64,000 bases of DNA from an uncultured Pseudomonas sp. (GTDB lineage: Bacteria; Pseudomonadota; Gammaproteobacteria; Pseudomonadales; Pseudomonadaceae): positions 1 to 64,000 of the forward strand of contig NZ_CAJYVE010000054.1 in the NCBI RefSeq assembly GCF_913777995.1. The letters are read 5' to 3'. The notes beneath the pieces are model-generated. The model ran no database searches, was not told where the DNA came from, and was given only the letters and a program-made list of their open reading frames with translations. Of the stretch, positions 33,114 to 42,132 are shown one piece after another. Every line of letters begins with the position of its first letter. Position 1 is the first letter of the stretch. The position numbers and the translations under genes were made by a program.

Positions 33114-33803
33114 TCAGCCCTTGCACCCGAGCGTGCGCATCAGGGTCTGCGCCGCATCGTGCAGCTGCCCTTGCACGCTGCGGGCGTACTCGGCGGTCAG
33201 GCGGCTGGCCGGACCGGAGATCACCAGGGCTCCGACCAGCTCGCGCTGGGCGTCATACACCGGCAAGGCCATCGAGGCCGCGTGGGGATCGGTGGCGCCG
33301 CAGGAATAGAACGCCGTCTCCAGCGTTGCGCCCTTGTCGAACGGCGTGCGCAGCGCCTGGGCTCCGGCCGCGTTGTCCATCGGTCGCATGTCGCCAGGCT
33401 GCAGGTGCAGGCGCAGGCTGTGCTGCGAGTTGACCCGGTACTGGCACAGACGGTAGGCGCCATGGCGCACGTAGAAGGATGCCGTTTCGCCGATACCTTC
33501 GGTCAACTGGTGCAGCAGCGGCATGATATGCCGTTCCAGGTCCAGGGCATCCTGATACACCGCATTGAGGCGCATGACTTCGCTGGCCAGCTGGTAGCGG
33601 CCGTCGGCCATGCGGTTGATCAGCCCGTGGGTTTCCAGCGACACCATCAGGCGCATGATGGTGCTTTTGTTCAGCTGGGTACGCTCGGCCAGTTCGGCCA
33701 GGCCCAACGCGCTATCGCCGATGCGAAATGCAGTCAGTACGGTCAGTACCCGGTCAGCAGACGCCACTCCATTCACCGCTGGACGCGGTTTAACTTTCAC
33801 CAT
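33114..33803 (-). CDS. IclR-family transcriptional regulator
   Basis: 229 aa from ATG 33803, with GAGG upstream; an in-frame extension to 33869 is not supported. The N-terminal winged helix-turn-helix (ASADRVLTVLTAF, LAELAERTQLNKSTIMRLMVSLETHGLI) and the C-terminal GAF-like effector domain (GETASFYVRHGAYRL, GALVISGPASRLTAEYA) are both complete. It probably controls the aldolase/dehydrogenase/MFS genes next to it in response to their substrate. Confidence 0.9.
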   Translation of the reverse strand: MVKVKPRPAVNGVASADRVLTVLTAFRIGDSALGLAELAERTQLNKSTIMRLMVSLETHGLINRMADGRYQLASEVMRLNAVYQDALDLERHIMPLLHQLTEGIGETASFYVRHGAYRLCQYRVNSQHSLRLHLQPGDMRPMDNAAGAQALRTPFDKGATLETAFYSCGATDPHAASMALPVYDAQRELVGALVISGPASRLTAEYARSVQGQLHDAAQTLMRTLGCKG

Positions 33804-33899
33804 CTCAAACCTCGATTCGCATAACCCTGGAGTCCGGCCAGGGCGACATGGCCGGGGATTATCCGTCAAAGAGGTCGTCTGCCGCCATGGGCGGCCCGG

Positions 33900-34910
33900 T
33901 CAATGCGCGCGGGGGCGATGCCGCTCAGCCTGTTGCTGGGTCATGCTCGGCGTTTCGTCGAACAGCTTGCGGTATTCACTGGAAAAGCGCCCCAGGTGAT
34001 TGAAGCCCCACTCCATGGCGATACCAGAGATATTGCGCCCGCTGCGGTCCTCGAGGATGGTCTGGCGTACCGCGCTGAGCCGGTACTTCTTCAGGTAAGC
34101 CATGGGCGACAGGCCGAAATGCCGGCGAAAGCCGTCGAACAGCTTGAAGCGCGACACCCCGGAGGCCGCCTCGATGTGCTCCAGGTGCAGTTCCTCGCGG
34201 GCATGCGCGTGGATGTAGTCACGGGCACGCAGCAGATAGTGCGGCAGGCGCACCTCCAGGTTCTCGCGCAGCTGTTCGCTGTAGTTGTTCGGCTGGGCGA
34301 GAATCAGCCCCTTGACCAGCGCGCTCTCCAGGTCGCGGCTGAACAGCGGCTGATGGTACAGCTCGCCCTGCTCCATTTCCTCGATGAAATGCCGGGCCAT
34401 GCGCCACCAGGAAGCGGTGGCGCCGCTCAGCGCGTCCATGCGAGCGGTGAAGCGCAACGGCTCGCTGACCGGGCGTTGCAGCATGTCTTCCAGGGTCTTG
34501 GTCATGGCCGTGCGGCTGATCACCACCTGCAGCTTGCGGCAGTCGCCGGCGATGCTCAGCGCCTGGCTTTCGTTGGGGGCGACGATGATCCCGTAGTCGC
34601 GGTTGGAATGCAGGCGCTCGCCGTTCTTCACCAGTTCCTGCTCGCCGCACAGGGGCAGGCTGACGCTGTAGCTGTTGAAGGTCTGCGGCTCGGCGATGTC
34701 CACCGTCACGTCGGTGCCGTACTCGATGATGCCCAGCGTGGTGGACATCGAGCGCAGCACGCTGGCGCTGTGGCGAAAATGCAGGCGCCCCGGGCGGCTG
34801 GCCACCAGGTGGTGAGGGCCACAGATATCCGACATCCAGGAACGCGCGCCGGCAAGATCGGAATGATCGGCATGGATATCACGCAAGGGTGATTCAGGCT
34901 TCGGGGTCAT
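33900..34910 (-). CDS. antR: AraC/XylS-family activator, AntR-like
   Basis: 336 aa from ATG 34910, with GAGAG seven bases upstream. The N-terminal effector domain (residues about 20-200) is of the AraC-binding-like type (HFRHSASVLRSMSTTLGIIEYG, SVSLPLCGEQELVKNG). The C-terminal two-helix-turn-helix part contains EELHLEHIEAASGVSRFKLFDGFRRHFGLSPMAYLKKYRL and ISGIAMEWGFNHLGRFSSEYRKLF. It is divergent from antABC, as AntR is in other pseudomonads, and should activate it with anthranilate. Tandem XylS-like boxes lie before antA. Confidence 0.85.
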   Translation of the reverse strand: MTPKPESPLRDIHADHSDLAGARSWMSDICGPHHLVASRPGRLHFRHSASVLRSMSTTLGIIEYGTDVTVDIAEPQTFNSYSVSLPLCGEQELVKNGERLHSNRDYGIIVAPNESQALSIAGDCRKLQVVISRTAMTKTLEDMLQRPVSEPLRFTARMDALSGATASWWRMARHFIEEMEQGELYHQPLFSRDLESALVKGLILAQPNNYSEQLRENLEVRLPHYLLRARDYIHAHAREELHLEHIEAASGVSRFKLFDGFRRHFGLSPMAYLKKYRLSAVRQTILEDRSGRNISGIAMEWGFNHLGRFSSEYRKLFDETPSMTQQQAERHRPRAH

Positions 34911-35253
34911 CACGGCACTCTCAGGCTGTTTTTCTCGATGCACGCTCTGCGGCGTATCTACAGACGCACGATGCAAGCGACACGCCATCGCCGCGTTCAC
35001 CCATCGGAAGGCTCACTAAGCGGATAGTGATCGACAAGTTTTCGGACAGTCCGCCATCGGGCGGGGCCTGCCCCCACACCCCCGCCCGGGCGCCGCAGCC
35101 GCGGCGCAGAGCCTGGGCCGCACCGTCAGGCAGCCTGCCGGCCGATGCGTGACCTGCCCTGGTGCAAACCCTGGCATCGACGCGCCAATGGCGCCAGCCG
35201 TTGCACGAATGAGTACTCCCGACACAAGTCTGTTACCGCCGCGCTGCCAGCGC

Positions 35254-35290
35254 TGCGTTTTATGGATAACGACGCTGCAGGAAGCGGCAA
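35254..35290 (+). promoter_or_regulatory. Tandem XylS/AntR-type binding sites before antABC
   Basis: TGCG-N6-GGATA (35254-35268) and TGCA-N6-GGCAA (35276-35290) are direct repeats 22 bp apart, close to the XylS box TGCA-N6-GGNTA (period 21). A -10-like TTATAC (35311) lies 20 nt downstream, about the Pm promoter spacing. The rest of 34911-35469 shows no gene; it includes a leader of about 150 nt before antA. Confidence 0.5.
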
Positions 35291-35469
35291 GACGTGCCCT
35301 GCGCCGAGTGTTATACGCGCCCGCCCGAAGGCCCTGGCAGAACGAAATTTACGGACCGGGTTTGCCAAAAAAGCGGATAGACCCTGTAGCGCGCCGCTTC
35401 GTTAAATGGCCCCAACCGAGGGTGCCAGCGAGCACCTGCCGAATCGCCCGATGTGACAGGTACAGGACC

Positions 35470-36867
35470 ATGAACCCAACAAGAAGCGTCGATCAGTGGA
35501 AGGACTTCATCAACGGCTGCCTGGACTTTCGCCCCGCCGAAGGCGTATTCCGCATCGCCCGGGACATGTTCACCGAGCCGGAGCTGTTCGACCTGGAGAT
35601 GGAGCTGATCTTCGAGAAAAACTGGATCTACGCCTGCCACGAGAGCGAGATCGCCAACAAGCATGACTTCCTGACCATGCGTGCCGGTCGCCAGCCGATG
35701 ATCATCACCCGTGATGGCGAAGGCCAGCTGCACGCGCTGATCAACGCCTGCCAGCACCGCGGCACTACCCTGACGCGGGTGATGAAAGGCAACCAGAGCA
35801 CCTTCACCTGCCCCTTCCACGCCTGGTGCTACAAGAGCGACGGGCGCCTGGTGAAGGTCAAGGCGCCGGGCGAGTACCCCGAAGGCTTCGACAAGGCCAC
35901 CCGGGGCCTGAAGAAGGCGCGCATCGCCAGCTACAAGGGTTTCGTGTTCATCAGCCTCGACGCCGAAGGCCAGGACAGCCTGGAAGACTTCCTCGGCGAC
36001 GCCAAGGTGTTCTTCGACATGATGGTCGCCCAGTCGCCCACCGGCGAGCTGGAAGTGCTGCCCGGTAAGTCGACCTACACGTACGACGGCAACTGGAAGC
36101 TGCAGAACGAAAACGGCCTGGACGGCTACCACGTGAGCACCGTGCACTACAACTACGTGGCCACCGTGCAGCACCGCCAGCAGGTCAACGCCGAGAAAGG
36201 CGGCGCCAGCAGCACCCTGGACTACAGCAAGCTCGGTGCCGGCGATGCGCAGACCGACGACGGCTGGTTCTCCTTCCACAACGGCCACAGCCTGCTGTTC
36301 AGCGACATGCCCAACCCCACCGTACGCCCCGGCTATGCCGCAGTGATGCCGCGCCTGGTGGCCGAGTACGGCCAGGCCAAGGCCGAGTGGATGATGCACC
36401 GCCTGCGCAACCTGAACATCTACCCCAGCCTGTTCTTCATGGACCAGATCAGCTCGCAGCTGCGCATCGTGCGCCCGGTGGCCTGGAACAAGACCGAGGT
36501 CATCAGCCAGTGCATCGGCGTGAAGGGCGAGTCCGACGCCGACCGGGAAAGCCGTATCCGCCAGTTCGAAGACTTCTTCAACGTTTCGGGCATGGGTACG
36601 CCAGACGACCTAGTGGAGTTCCGCGAGGCCCAGCGCGGCTTCCAGGCCCGCCTGGAGCGCTGGAGCGACATTTCCCGCGGCCATGGCAAATGGCTCGAAG
36701 GCCCCACCGCCAACAGCGAGGCGATCGGCATCCAGCCCGCACTGACCGGCACCGAATTCACCCATGAAGGCCTGTACGTCAACCAGCACAACAACTGGCA
36801 GCGCTTCCTGTTGCAAGGCCTGGACAAGATCGCCCAGGACCAGCCCCTGAAGCTGCGCGAGGTATGA
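35470..36867 (+). CDS. antA: Anthranilate 1,2-dioxygenase large subunit
   Basis: 465 aa from ATG 35470. The Rieske [2Fe-2S] ligands are C94-x-H96 and C114-x2-H117 (CQHRGTTL and CPFHAWCY). The mononuclear iron site follows in NGLDGYHVSTVHYNY (two His, bridging Asp). The whole sequence is closest in memory to AntA of P. aeruginosa and not to BenA. With AntB and AntC it converts anthranilate to catechol, releasing CO2 and ammonia, in the cytoplasm. First gene of antABC, overlapping the next reading frame. Confidence 0.94.
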   Translation: MNPTRSVDQWKDFINGCLDFRPAEGVFRIARDMFTEPELFDLEMELIFEKNWIYACHESEIANKHDFLTMRAGRQPMIITRDGEGQLHALINACQHRGTTLTRVMKGNQSTFTCPFHAWCYKSDGRLVKVKAPGEYPEGFDKATRGLKKARIASYKGFVFISLDAEGQDSLEDFLGDAKVFFDMMVAQSPTGELEVLPGKSTYTYDGNWKLQNENGLDGYHVSTVHYNYVATVQHRQQVNAEKGGASSTLDYSKLGAGDAQTDDGWFSFHNGHSLLFSDMPNPTVRPGYAAVMPRLVAEYGQAKAEWMMHRLRNLNIYPSLFFMDQISSQLRIVRPVAWNKTEVISQCIGVKGESDADRESRIRQFEDFFNVSGMGTPDDLVEFREAQRGFQARLERWSDISRGHGKWLEGPTANSEAIGIQPALTGTEFTHEGLYVNQHNNWQRFLLQGLDKIAQDQPLKLREV

Positions 36868-36869
36868 AC

Positions 36870-37361
36870 ATGAATCCGCAACTGCACTACCAGATCGAGC
36901 AATTCTTTTTCCGCAAATGCGAGCTGTGCGACGCCCAGGACTGGGACGCCTACCTGGCACTGTTCAGCGAAGACAGCGAGTTCCACCTGCCGCAGTGGGA
37001 GTCCGAGCACAGCTACACCAGCGACCCGAAGAAAGGCATGTCGCTGATCTACTACGCCAACCGCTCCGGGCTGGAAGACCGGGTGTTCCGCATTCGCACC
37101 GGCAAGGCTGCCTCGACCATCCCGATGCCACGCACCCTGCACAACATCGGCAACCTGCGCATTGCCGAACGGGCGGGCGGCCAGCTGCAGGTCAAGGCCA
37201 ACTGGACCACCCTGTACCACCGCCTGGGCCAGAGCGAGCAGTTCTTCGGCTACGCCACCTATGACCTGCGCCCGAGCGGCGACAGCTTCGTGATCACCCG
37301 CAAGCATGTCGTGCTGCTCAACGACACCATCAACTCGGTGCTGGACTTCTATCACCTCTGA
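36870..37361 (+). CDS. antB: Anthranilate 1,2-dioxygenase small subunit
   Basis: 163 aa from ATG 36870, which has GAGG seven bases upstream; an ATG at 36864 overlaps the antA stop and is possible. It is a ring-hydroxylating dioxygenase beta subunit (SnoaL-like cone fold: IEQFFFRKCELCDAQDWDAYLALFSEDSEFHLPQ; TLYHRLGQSEQFFGYATYDLR). It has no metal site and stabilises the alpha3-beta3 hexamer. Confidence 0.93.
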   Translation: MNPQLHYQIEQFFFRKCELCDAQDWDAYLALFSEDSEFHLPQWESEHSYTSDPKKGMSLIYYANRSGLEDRVFRIRTGKAASTIPMPRTLHNIGNLRIAERAGGQLQVKANWTTLYHRLGQSEQFFGYATYDLRPSGDSFVITRKHVVLLNDTINSVLDFYHL

Positions 37362-37379
37362 CTGCGCGGACGCCGAATC

Positions 37380-38405
37380 ATGAATCACAAGGTCGCCTTC
37401 AGTTTCGCCGACGGCAAGACGCTGTTCTTCCCCGTCAACGGCAACGAGATCCTCCTCGACGCCGCGCTGCGCAACGGTATCAACATCCCCCTGGACTGCC
37501 GTGAGGGTGTGTGCGCCACCTGCATGGGCCGGTGCGAGTCGGGCAGCTACAGCCTCGACTACGTCGACGAAGAAGCCCTGTCGGAACAGGACCTGGCCCA
37601 GCGCAAGGTACTCACCTGCCAGACCCGCGTGCAGTCCGACGCCTCGTTCTACTTCGACTTCGACTCTTCGCTGTGCGGAGCCAACCGCACCGTGCAGGGC
37701 AGCGGCCGGGTCTGCCATGTGCAACAGGTGTCGGCCGGTACGGCCATCCTGCACCTGGACGCCAGCACCGACGATCGCCAGCTGGACTTCCTGCCCGGAC
37801 AGTACGCACGCCTGCAGATTCCCGGCACCGACGCCTGGCGCTCGTACTCCTTCGCCAGCCAGCCCAGCGCCGACAACCGCCTGCAGTTCCTCATTCGCCT
37901 GCTGCCTGACGGGGTGATGAGCAACTACATCCGCGAGCGCTGCCAGGTCGGCGACGAGATCCGCTTCGAGGCGCCGTTGGGAGCCTTCTACCTGCGCCAG
38001 ATCGAACGCCCACTGGTGATGGTCGCCGGTGGCACGGGTCTGTCGGCGTTCCTTGGCATGCTCGACCAGATCGCCGAGCGCGGCGGCTGCGGCCAGCCGG
38101 TGACGCTCTACTACGGCGTGCGCCAGCAGGCCGACCTGTGCGAGCTGGCGCGCATCGAAGCCTATGCCGAACGCATTCCCGGTTTCAGTTTCGTGCCGGT
38201 GCTCAGCGAGGCCGAACCTTCCTGGGACGGGCGGCGCGGCTACCTGGCCGAGCACTTCGACGCCGCTGCGCTGCGCCAGGCGCCATTCGACATGTACCTG
38301 TGCGGCCCGCCGCCGATGGTCGAGTCGGTGAAGACCTGGCTGAGCGAAAACGCCATCGACAACGGCCACCTGTACTTCGAGAAATTCACCGAGAGCAATA
38401 CCTGA
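37380..38405 (+). CDS. antC: Anthranilate 1,2-dioxygenase reductase
   Basis: 341 aa, one-component reductase. The N-terminal plant-type [2Fe-2S] ferredoxin (CREGVCATCMGRCESG with a fourth Cys in VLTCQ) is followed by an FAD-binding barrel (RSYSFASQPS) and an NAD domain (VMVAGGTGLSAFLGML, YLCGPPPMV). It passes electrons from NADH to the AntA Rieske centre. It starts 18 bases after antB and ends the operon. No catechol (cat) genes are in the window. Confidence 0.94.
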   Translation: MNHKVAFSFADGKTLFFPVNGNEILLDAALRNGINIPLDCREGVCATCMGRCESGSYSLDYVDEEALSEQDLAQRKVLTCQTRVQSDASFYFDFDSSLCGANRTVQGSGRVCHVQQVSAGTAILHLDASTDDRQLDFLPGQYARLQIPGTDAWRSYSFASQPSADNRLQFLIRLLPDGVMSNYIRERCQVGDEIRFEAPLGAFYLRQIERPLVMVAGGTGLSAFLGMLDQIAERGGCGQPVTLYYGVRQQADLCELARIEAYAERIPGFSFVPVLSEAEPSWDGRRGYLAEHFDAAALRQAPFDMYLCGPPPMVESVKTWLSENAIDNGHLYFEKFTESNT

Positions 38406-38513
38406 GCACGACCGGCGATCAGCCGCGACCATCGAAATACCGGGCGAAGGGTGCAGTGGCGCGCCGCTGCCACTACAATGCGCGCTTTGCCCTGCGCCCG
38501 GATTCCGCTCGTC

Positions 38514-40520
38514 ATGTCCTTACCCAAACACCACCTGGAACTGCTCAGCCCTGCCCGCGATGTGTCCATCGCCCGCGAAGCCATCCTGCATGGCGCCGAT
38601 GCCGTGTACATCGGCGGGCCGAGTTTCGGCGCACGGCACAACGCCTGCAACGAGGTCAGCGAGATCGCCGAGCTGGTGAAGTTCGCCCACCGCTACCACG
38701 CGCGGATCTTCACCACCCTCAACACCATCCTGCACGACGATGAGCTGGAGCCGGCGCGCAAGCTGATCCACCAGCTGTACGACGCCGGTGTCGATGCGCT
38801 GATCGTCCAGGACCTCGGGGTGATGGAGCTGGACATTCCGCCCATCGAGCTGCATGCCAGCACCCAGACCGACATCCGTACCTTGGAGCGGGCCAGGTTT
38901 CTCGACCAGGCCGGTTTTTCGCAACTGGTCCTGGCCCGTGAACTGAACCTGCAGGAAATCCGCCAGATCGCCGAGCAAACCGACGCCGCCATCGAGTTCT
39001 TCATCCACGGCGCGTTGTGCGTGGCCTTCTCCGGGCAGTGCAACATCTCCCACGCGCAGACCGGGCGCAGTGCCAACCGCGGCGACTGCTCGCAGGCCTG
39101 CCGCCTGCCCTACACCCTCAAGGACGAACAGGGTCGCGTGGTGGCCTTCGACAAGCACCTGCTGTCGATGAAGGACAACAACCAGAGCGCCAACCTGCGC
39201 GCCCTGGTCGAGGCCGGGGTGCGTTCGTTCAAGATCGAGGGGCGCTACAAGGACGTGAGCTACGTGAAGAACATCACCGCTCACTACCGGCAGATGCTCG
39301 ACGAAATTCTCACCGACCGCCCGGACCTGGCACGCGCGTCCAGCGGCCACACCGCGCACTTCTTCGTGCCCGACCCGGACAAGACCTTCCACCGTGGCAG
39401 CACCGACTATTTCGTCAGCGAGCGCAAGATCGACATCGGTGCCTTCGACTCGCCGACCTTCACCGGTCTGCCGGTGGGCACCGTGGAAAAGGTCAACAAG
39501 CGCGACCTGATCGCCGTGACCCACGAGCCGCTGTCCAACGGTGACGGCCTGAACGTGCTGGTCAAACGCGAGGTGGTGGGCTTCCGTGCCAACATCGCCG
39601 AGCTGAAGGGCGAGTTCGAGGAAGACGGCGAGAAGCGCTGGCGCTATCGCGTCGAACCCAACGAGATGCCGGCTGCCCTCTCGCGCCTGCGCCCCAGCCA
39701 CCCGCTGAGCCGCAACCTCGACCACAACTGGCAGCAGGCCTTGCTGAAAACCTCCGCCGAGCGACGCATCGGCATCCGCTGGCACGCCGTGCTGCGTGAA
39801 GACCGCCTGACCCTGACCGCCACCAGCGAGGAGAACGTGCAGGTTTCGGTGAGTCTCGACGGCCCGTTCGGCGCGGCCAACAAACCGGAACAGGCCCTGG
39901 AACAGCTGCGTGACCTGCTGACCCAGTTGGGCACCACGATCTATCACGCCCAGGACGTGCGGCTGGATGCGCCACAGGCGTTCTTCATTCCCAACTCGCA
40001 GCTCAAGGCGCTGCGCCGCGAAGCCATCGAGGCGCTGGACGCTGCTCGGGTAGCGGCGCACCCGCGTGGCGGGCGCAAGGCCGAGAGCAATCCACCGCCG
40101 GTGTACCCCGAGTCGCACCTGTCGTTCCTGGCCAACGTCTACAACCAGAAAGCGCGGGACTTCTACCACCGCCATGGCGTGCAGTTGATCGACGCAGCCT
40201 ACGAGGCCCACGAAGAGCCTGGCGAGGTGCCGGTGATGATCACCAAGCACTGCCTGCGCTTCTCCTTCAACCTGTGCCCGAAACAGGCCAAGGGCGTGAC
40301 CGGCGTGCGTACCAAGGTGGCGCCGATGCAGCTGGTACAGGGTGACGAGGTACTGACCCTGAAGTTCGACTGCAAACCGTGCGAGATGCACATCATCGGC
40401 AAGATGAAGGGCCACATCCTCGACCTGCCGCAGCCCGGCAGCGCCAAGGCCGGGGTGGTCGGACACATCAGCCCCGAAGAGCTGCTCAAGACCGCACGCC
40501 GCTTCCAGGCGCCGCACTGA
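38514..40520 (+). CDS. rlhA: U32-family 23S rRNA C2501 hydroxylase
   Basis: 668 aa from ATG 38514. Near-identity blocks to E. coli RlhA (YdcP) are recognisable: LELLSPARDVSIAREAILHG, ADAVYIGGPSFGARHN, GDCSQACRLPYTLKD and CPKQAKG, plus the long C-terminal extension that YegQ (about 450 aa) lacks. RlhA introduces 5-hydroxycytidine at 23S rRNA position 2501, using prephenate-dependent chemistry. Conserved cysteines (CSQACR and C-terminal CLRF, CPKQ, CKPC) fit an Fe-S cluster. It is transcribed alone. Confidence 0.88.
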   Translation: MSLPKHHLELLSPARDVSIAREAILHGADAVYIGGPSFGARHNACNEVSEIAELVKFAHRYHARIFTTLNTILHDDELEPARKLIHQLYDAGVDALIVQDLGVMELDIPPIELHASTQTDIRTLERARFLDQAGFSQLVLARELNLQEIRQIAEQTDAAIEFFIHGALCVAFSGQCNISHAQTGRSANRGDCSQACRLPYTLKDEQGRVVAFDKHLLSMKDNNQSANLRALVEAGVRSFKIEGRYKDVSYVKNITAHYRQMLDEILTDRPDLARASSGHTAHFFVPDPDKTFHRGSTDYFVSERKIDIGAFDSPTFTGLPVGTVEKVNKRDLIAVTHEPLSNGDGLNVLVKREVVGFRANIAELKGEFEEDGEKRWRYRVEPNEMPAALSRLRPSHPLSRNLDHNWQQALLKTSAERRIGIRWHAVLREDRLTLTATSEENVQVSVSLDGPFGAANKPEQALEQLRDLLTQLGTTIYHAQDVRLDAPQAFFIPNSQLKALRREAIEALDAARVAAHPRGGRKAESNPPPVYPESHLSFLANVYNQKARDFYHRHGVQLIDAAYEAHEEPGEVPVMITKHCLRFSFNLCPKQAKGVTGVRTKVAPMQLVQGDEVLTLKFDCKPCEMHIIGKMKGHILDLPQPGSAKAGVVGHISPEELLKTARRFQAPH

Positions 40521-40554
40521 GGCAACGCCCGCTCCCCCCGACCAACGCCGGGCG

Positions 40555-40642
40555 GGTGGGAGTGGCTTCAGCCGCGAAAAGGCCGGAACGCTCACCACAT
40601 CTGCACGGCGGGTGGCTCAGCCATCGCGGCTGAAGCCTACCG
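40555..40642. repeat. Degenerate REP pair with decayed core
   Basis: AGTGGCTTCAGCCGCGAA (40561-40578) faces CGCGGCTGAAGCC (40625-40637). Between them, CTCACCACATCTGCACGG (40591-40608) is a decayed form of the GTTCACAACAGATGCAGTG core. It lies between the convergent rlhA and HD-hydrolase genes. Confidence 0.6.
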
Positions 40643-40653
40643 AGCCAACCTTG

Positions 40654-41271
40654 TCACGCCTCCAACTGCTGAATCTCGGCCTGAAGGTTGCTCCTTGCCG
40701 TTGTTTCCCAGCGGGCCTGGCCGGCGGGCGTGGTGAAAATGGCCGGACGCTGCAGGAACTGCCTGAGCACCGCCACACGGCCAGGACGGTACAGCGCATC
40801 GGGGAAGCGGGCATACTCGCGGCGCACCGCCTCGGCATAGGCCTGGTACACCGGCCAGGGCGCGCCCAGGATCGACAGGTCGATATCCACCAGCAGGCGC
40901 TGGTCGTCGGTAGCCGGAGCATGCCGGTGATCGGTGGCCAGGATCAGCGCGGCAACCGCCTTGGCATCCTCCTCCAGGCCCACCTCGCGCAAGTCCAGTT
41001 CGGCCAGCTCGGCGCTGCGCGTCTCGTTGTCCTGGCGTGCCGTATCGTAGATCGCATCGTGATACCAGATGGCCAGCTCCACCTGGCCGACATCCACGGC
41101 TTGGGCATGCAGCTCATCCAGAGCGGCCAGGCAGGCGCGGATGTGCGCAGCACCGTGATAATGCCGGCCCGGCTCGGCATATAAGGCCTGCAATGCGGCG
41201 AACCGGCCAACAGGCGGTTCGGCCCCGCGCGCCTGCCACAGGCGCTGCCAGCGTTCGGCATCAAGACTCAT
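40654..41271 (-). CDS. HD-superfamily metal-dependent phosphohydrolase-like protein
   Basis: 205 aa from ATG 41271. Metal-ligand motifs occur as HYHGAAHI, WYHDAIYD (the HD pair) and DIDLSILG. This is the layout of small stand-alone HD proteins whose substrates are unknown (nucleotide or phosphate ester). The start overlaps the stop of the upstream GNAT gene, so they are co-transcribed. Confidence 0.82.
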   Translation of the reverse strand: MSLDAERWQRLWQARGAEPPVGRFAALQALYAEPGRHYHGAAHIRACLAALDELHAQAVDVGQVELAIWYHDAIYDTARQDNETRSAELAELDLREVGLEEDAKAVAALILATDHRHAPATDDQRLLVDIDLSILGAPWPVYQAYAEAVRREYARFPDALYRPGRVAVLRQFLQRPAIFTTPAGQARWETTARSNLQAEIQQLEA

Positions 41272-41773
41272 CGAGGCGTTTCTCCATGTGCGTGGTCTGC
41301 CAGAGTGGGTCGTTCTCGACATCGACCACGGTAAAGCCGTGGCGTTGCCAAAAGGCGATGGCGCCGGGCAGGAACGGGTGGGTATGCAGGTACAGGGTCT
41401 CGATACCCTGCTTGCGCGCCTTCTCGGCCAGCGCCTCGAACAGCCGGCTGGCCAGCCCGGCGCCACGCCAGGCCGGCTCGACGAACAAGCGCAGCACTTC
41501 CACGGTGCGCTGGCCGCGATAGTCCAGTTGCGCGAAACGATGGTCATACGGCAGGTAGCCGATGGCGGCGACGATTTCCCCAGCCTGGCGGGCGATGAGA
41601 AAGCAGGCATCACCGCCCTGCTGGTAGACCGCCTCGAAACGTGCCAGGTCGTCGGGCAGCACGGCGGGGTCGAGCGTAGGGAACAGAGTGGCTCGGGCGC
41701 GCATCACGAAGGCGACGGTGGCGGGCACCTCGGCCTGGCTGACGGCGGTAATGTGAATGGCCGGTTCGGACAT
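41261..41773 (-). CDS. GNAT-family N-acetyltransferase
   Basis: 170 aa from ATG 41773. The acetyl-CoA motif A is VLRLFVEPAWRGAGLASRLFEALAEKA (R/QxxGxG/A type). Motif B ends in THPFLPGAIAFWQRHGF. The acceptor is unknown. It overlaps the HD-hydrolase start by 11 bases in the same operon. Confidence 0.88.
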   Translation of the reverse strand: MSEPAIHITAVSQAEVPATVAFVMRARATLFPTLDPAVLPDDLARFEAVYQQGGDACFLIARQAGEIVAAIGYLPYDHRFAQLDYRGQRTVEVLRLFVEPAWRGAGLASRLFEALAEKARKQGIETLYLHTHPFLPGAIAFWQRHGFTVVDVENDPLWQTTHMEKRLDES

Positions 41774-41924
41774 GAAGGGCCCCTGATTTGGCAAAGATCG
41801 GCATGGTAACCCATCGCCGCCCTGCTCCATGCCTGCACACGCACGCACCAATTCAAGGCATCCACCGTGTGTGCAAACCCGTGCCATCAGGCGCAAAGCC
41901 CGGCCCACCAGGCCCGTCTCGATA

Positions 41925-41940
41925 TGGCACAGCCCCTGCA
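41925..41940 (+). promoter_or_regulatory. Predicted sigma-54 promoter of nirBD
   Basis: TGGCAC-N5-CTGCA keeps the invariant GG and GC exactly 10 bp apart; the -12 element differs from TTGCA at one base. Nitrogen-assimilation genes are commonly NtrC/sigma-54 driven. The predicted leader to the ATG is about 220 nt. Confidence 0.6.
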
Positions 41941-42043
41941 TGAAGCCTGGCAAGCTCACCCACGCAGGTGCAGCGGCCCAGGCCGGTCGATGCCGATCGC
42001 CACTGTCGCCCGGTCCTTCCGGCACAGATGCACAGGGCTTACA

Positions 42044-42103
42044 GGTGCCACCGGCAACGAGGCCAGGCTGTCACCACATAACCAGAACAGGCAAAGGCGC
42101 CTG
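42044..42103 (+). ncRNA. ANTAR-type (NasT/NasR) antitermination RNA, P1 and P2 hairpins
   Basis: P1 (42044-42075) is closed by GGTG/CACC and CCGGC/GCC-A-GG, with hexaloop AACGAG (42056-42061). P2 is CAGGC/GCCTG (42088-42103) with hexaloop AAAGGC. Both loops have A at position 1 and G at position 4, the ANTAR recognition rule. P2's 3' arm lies inside the terminator stem, so P2 and terminator exclude each other. Confidence 0.75.
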
Positions 42104-42132
42104 GAACCTCACGGTTCCGGGCGCTTTTTTTT
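42097..42132 (+). terminator. Leader terminator before nirB
   Basis: GCGCCTGGAACC pairs with GGTTCCGGGCGC (12 bp, one G-U) around a TCAC loop and is followed by eight T. This is the best intrinsic terminator in the window. It lies inside the nirBD leader 40 bases from the start codon, so it must be a conditional one. Confidence 0.88.
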
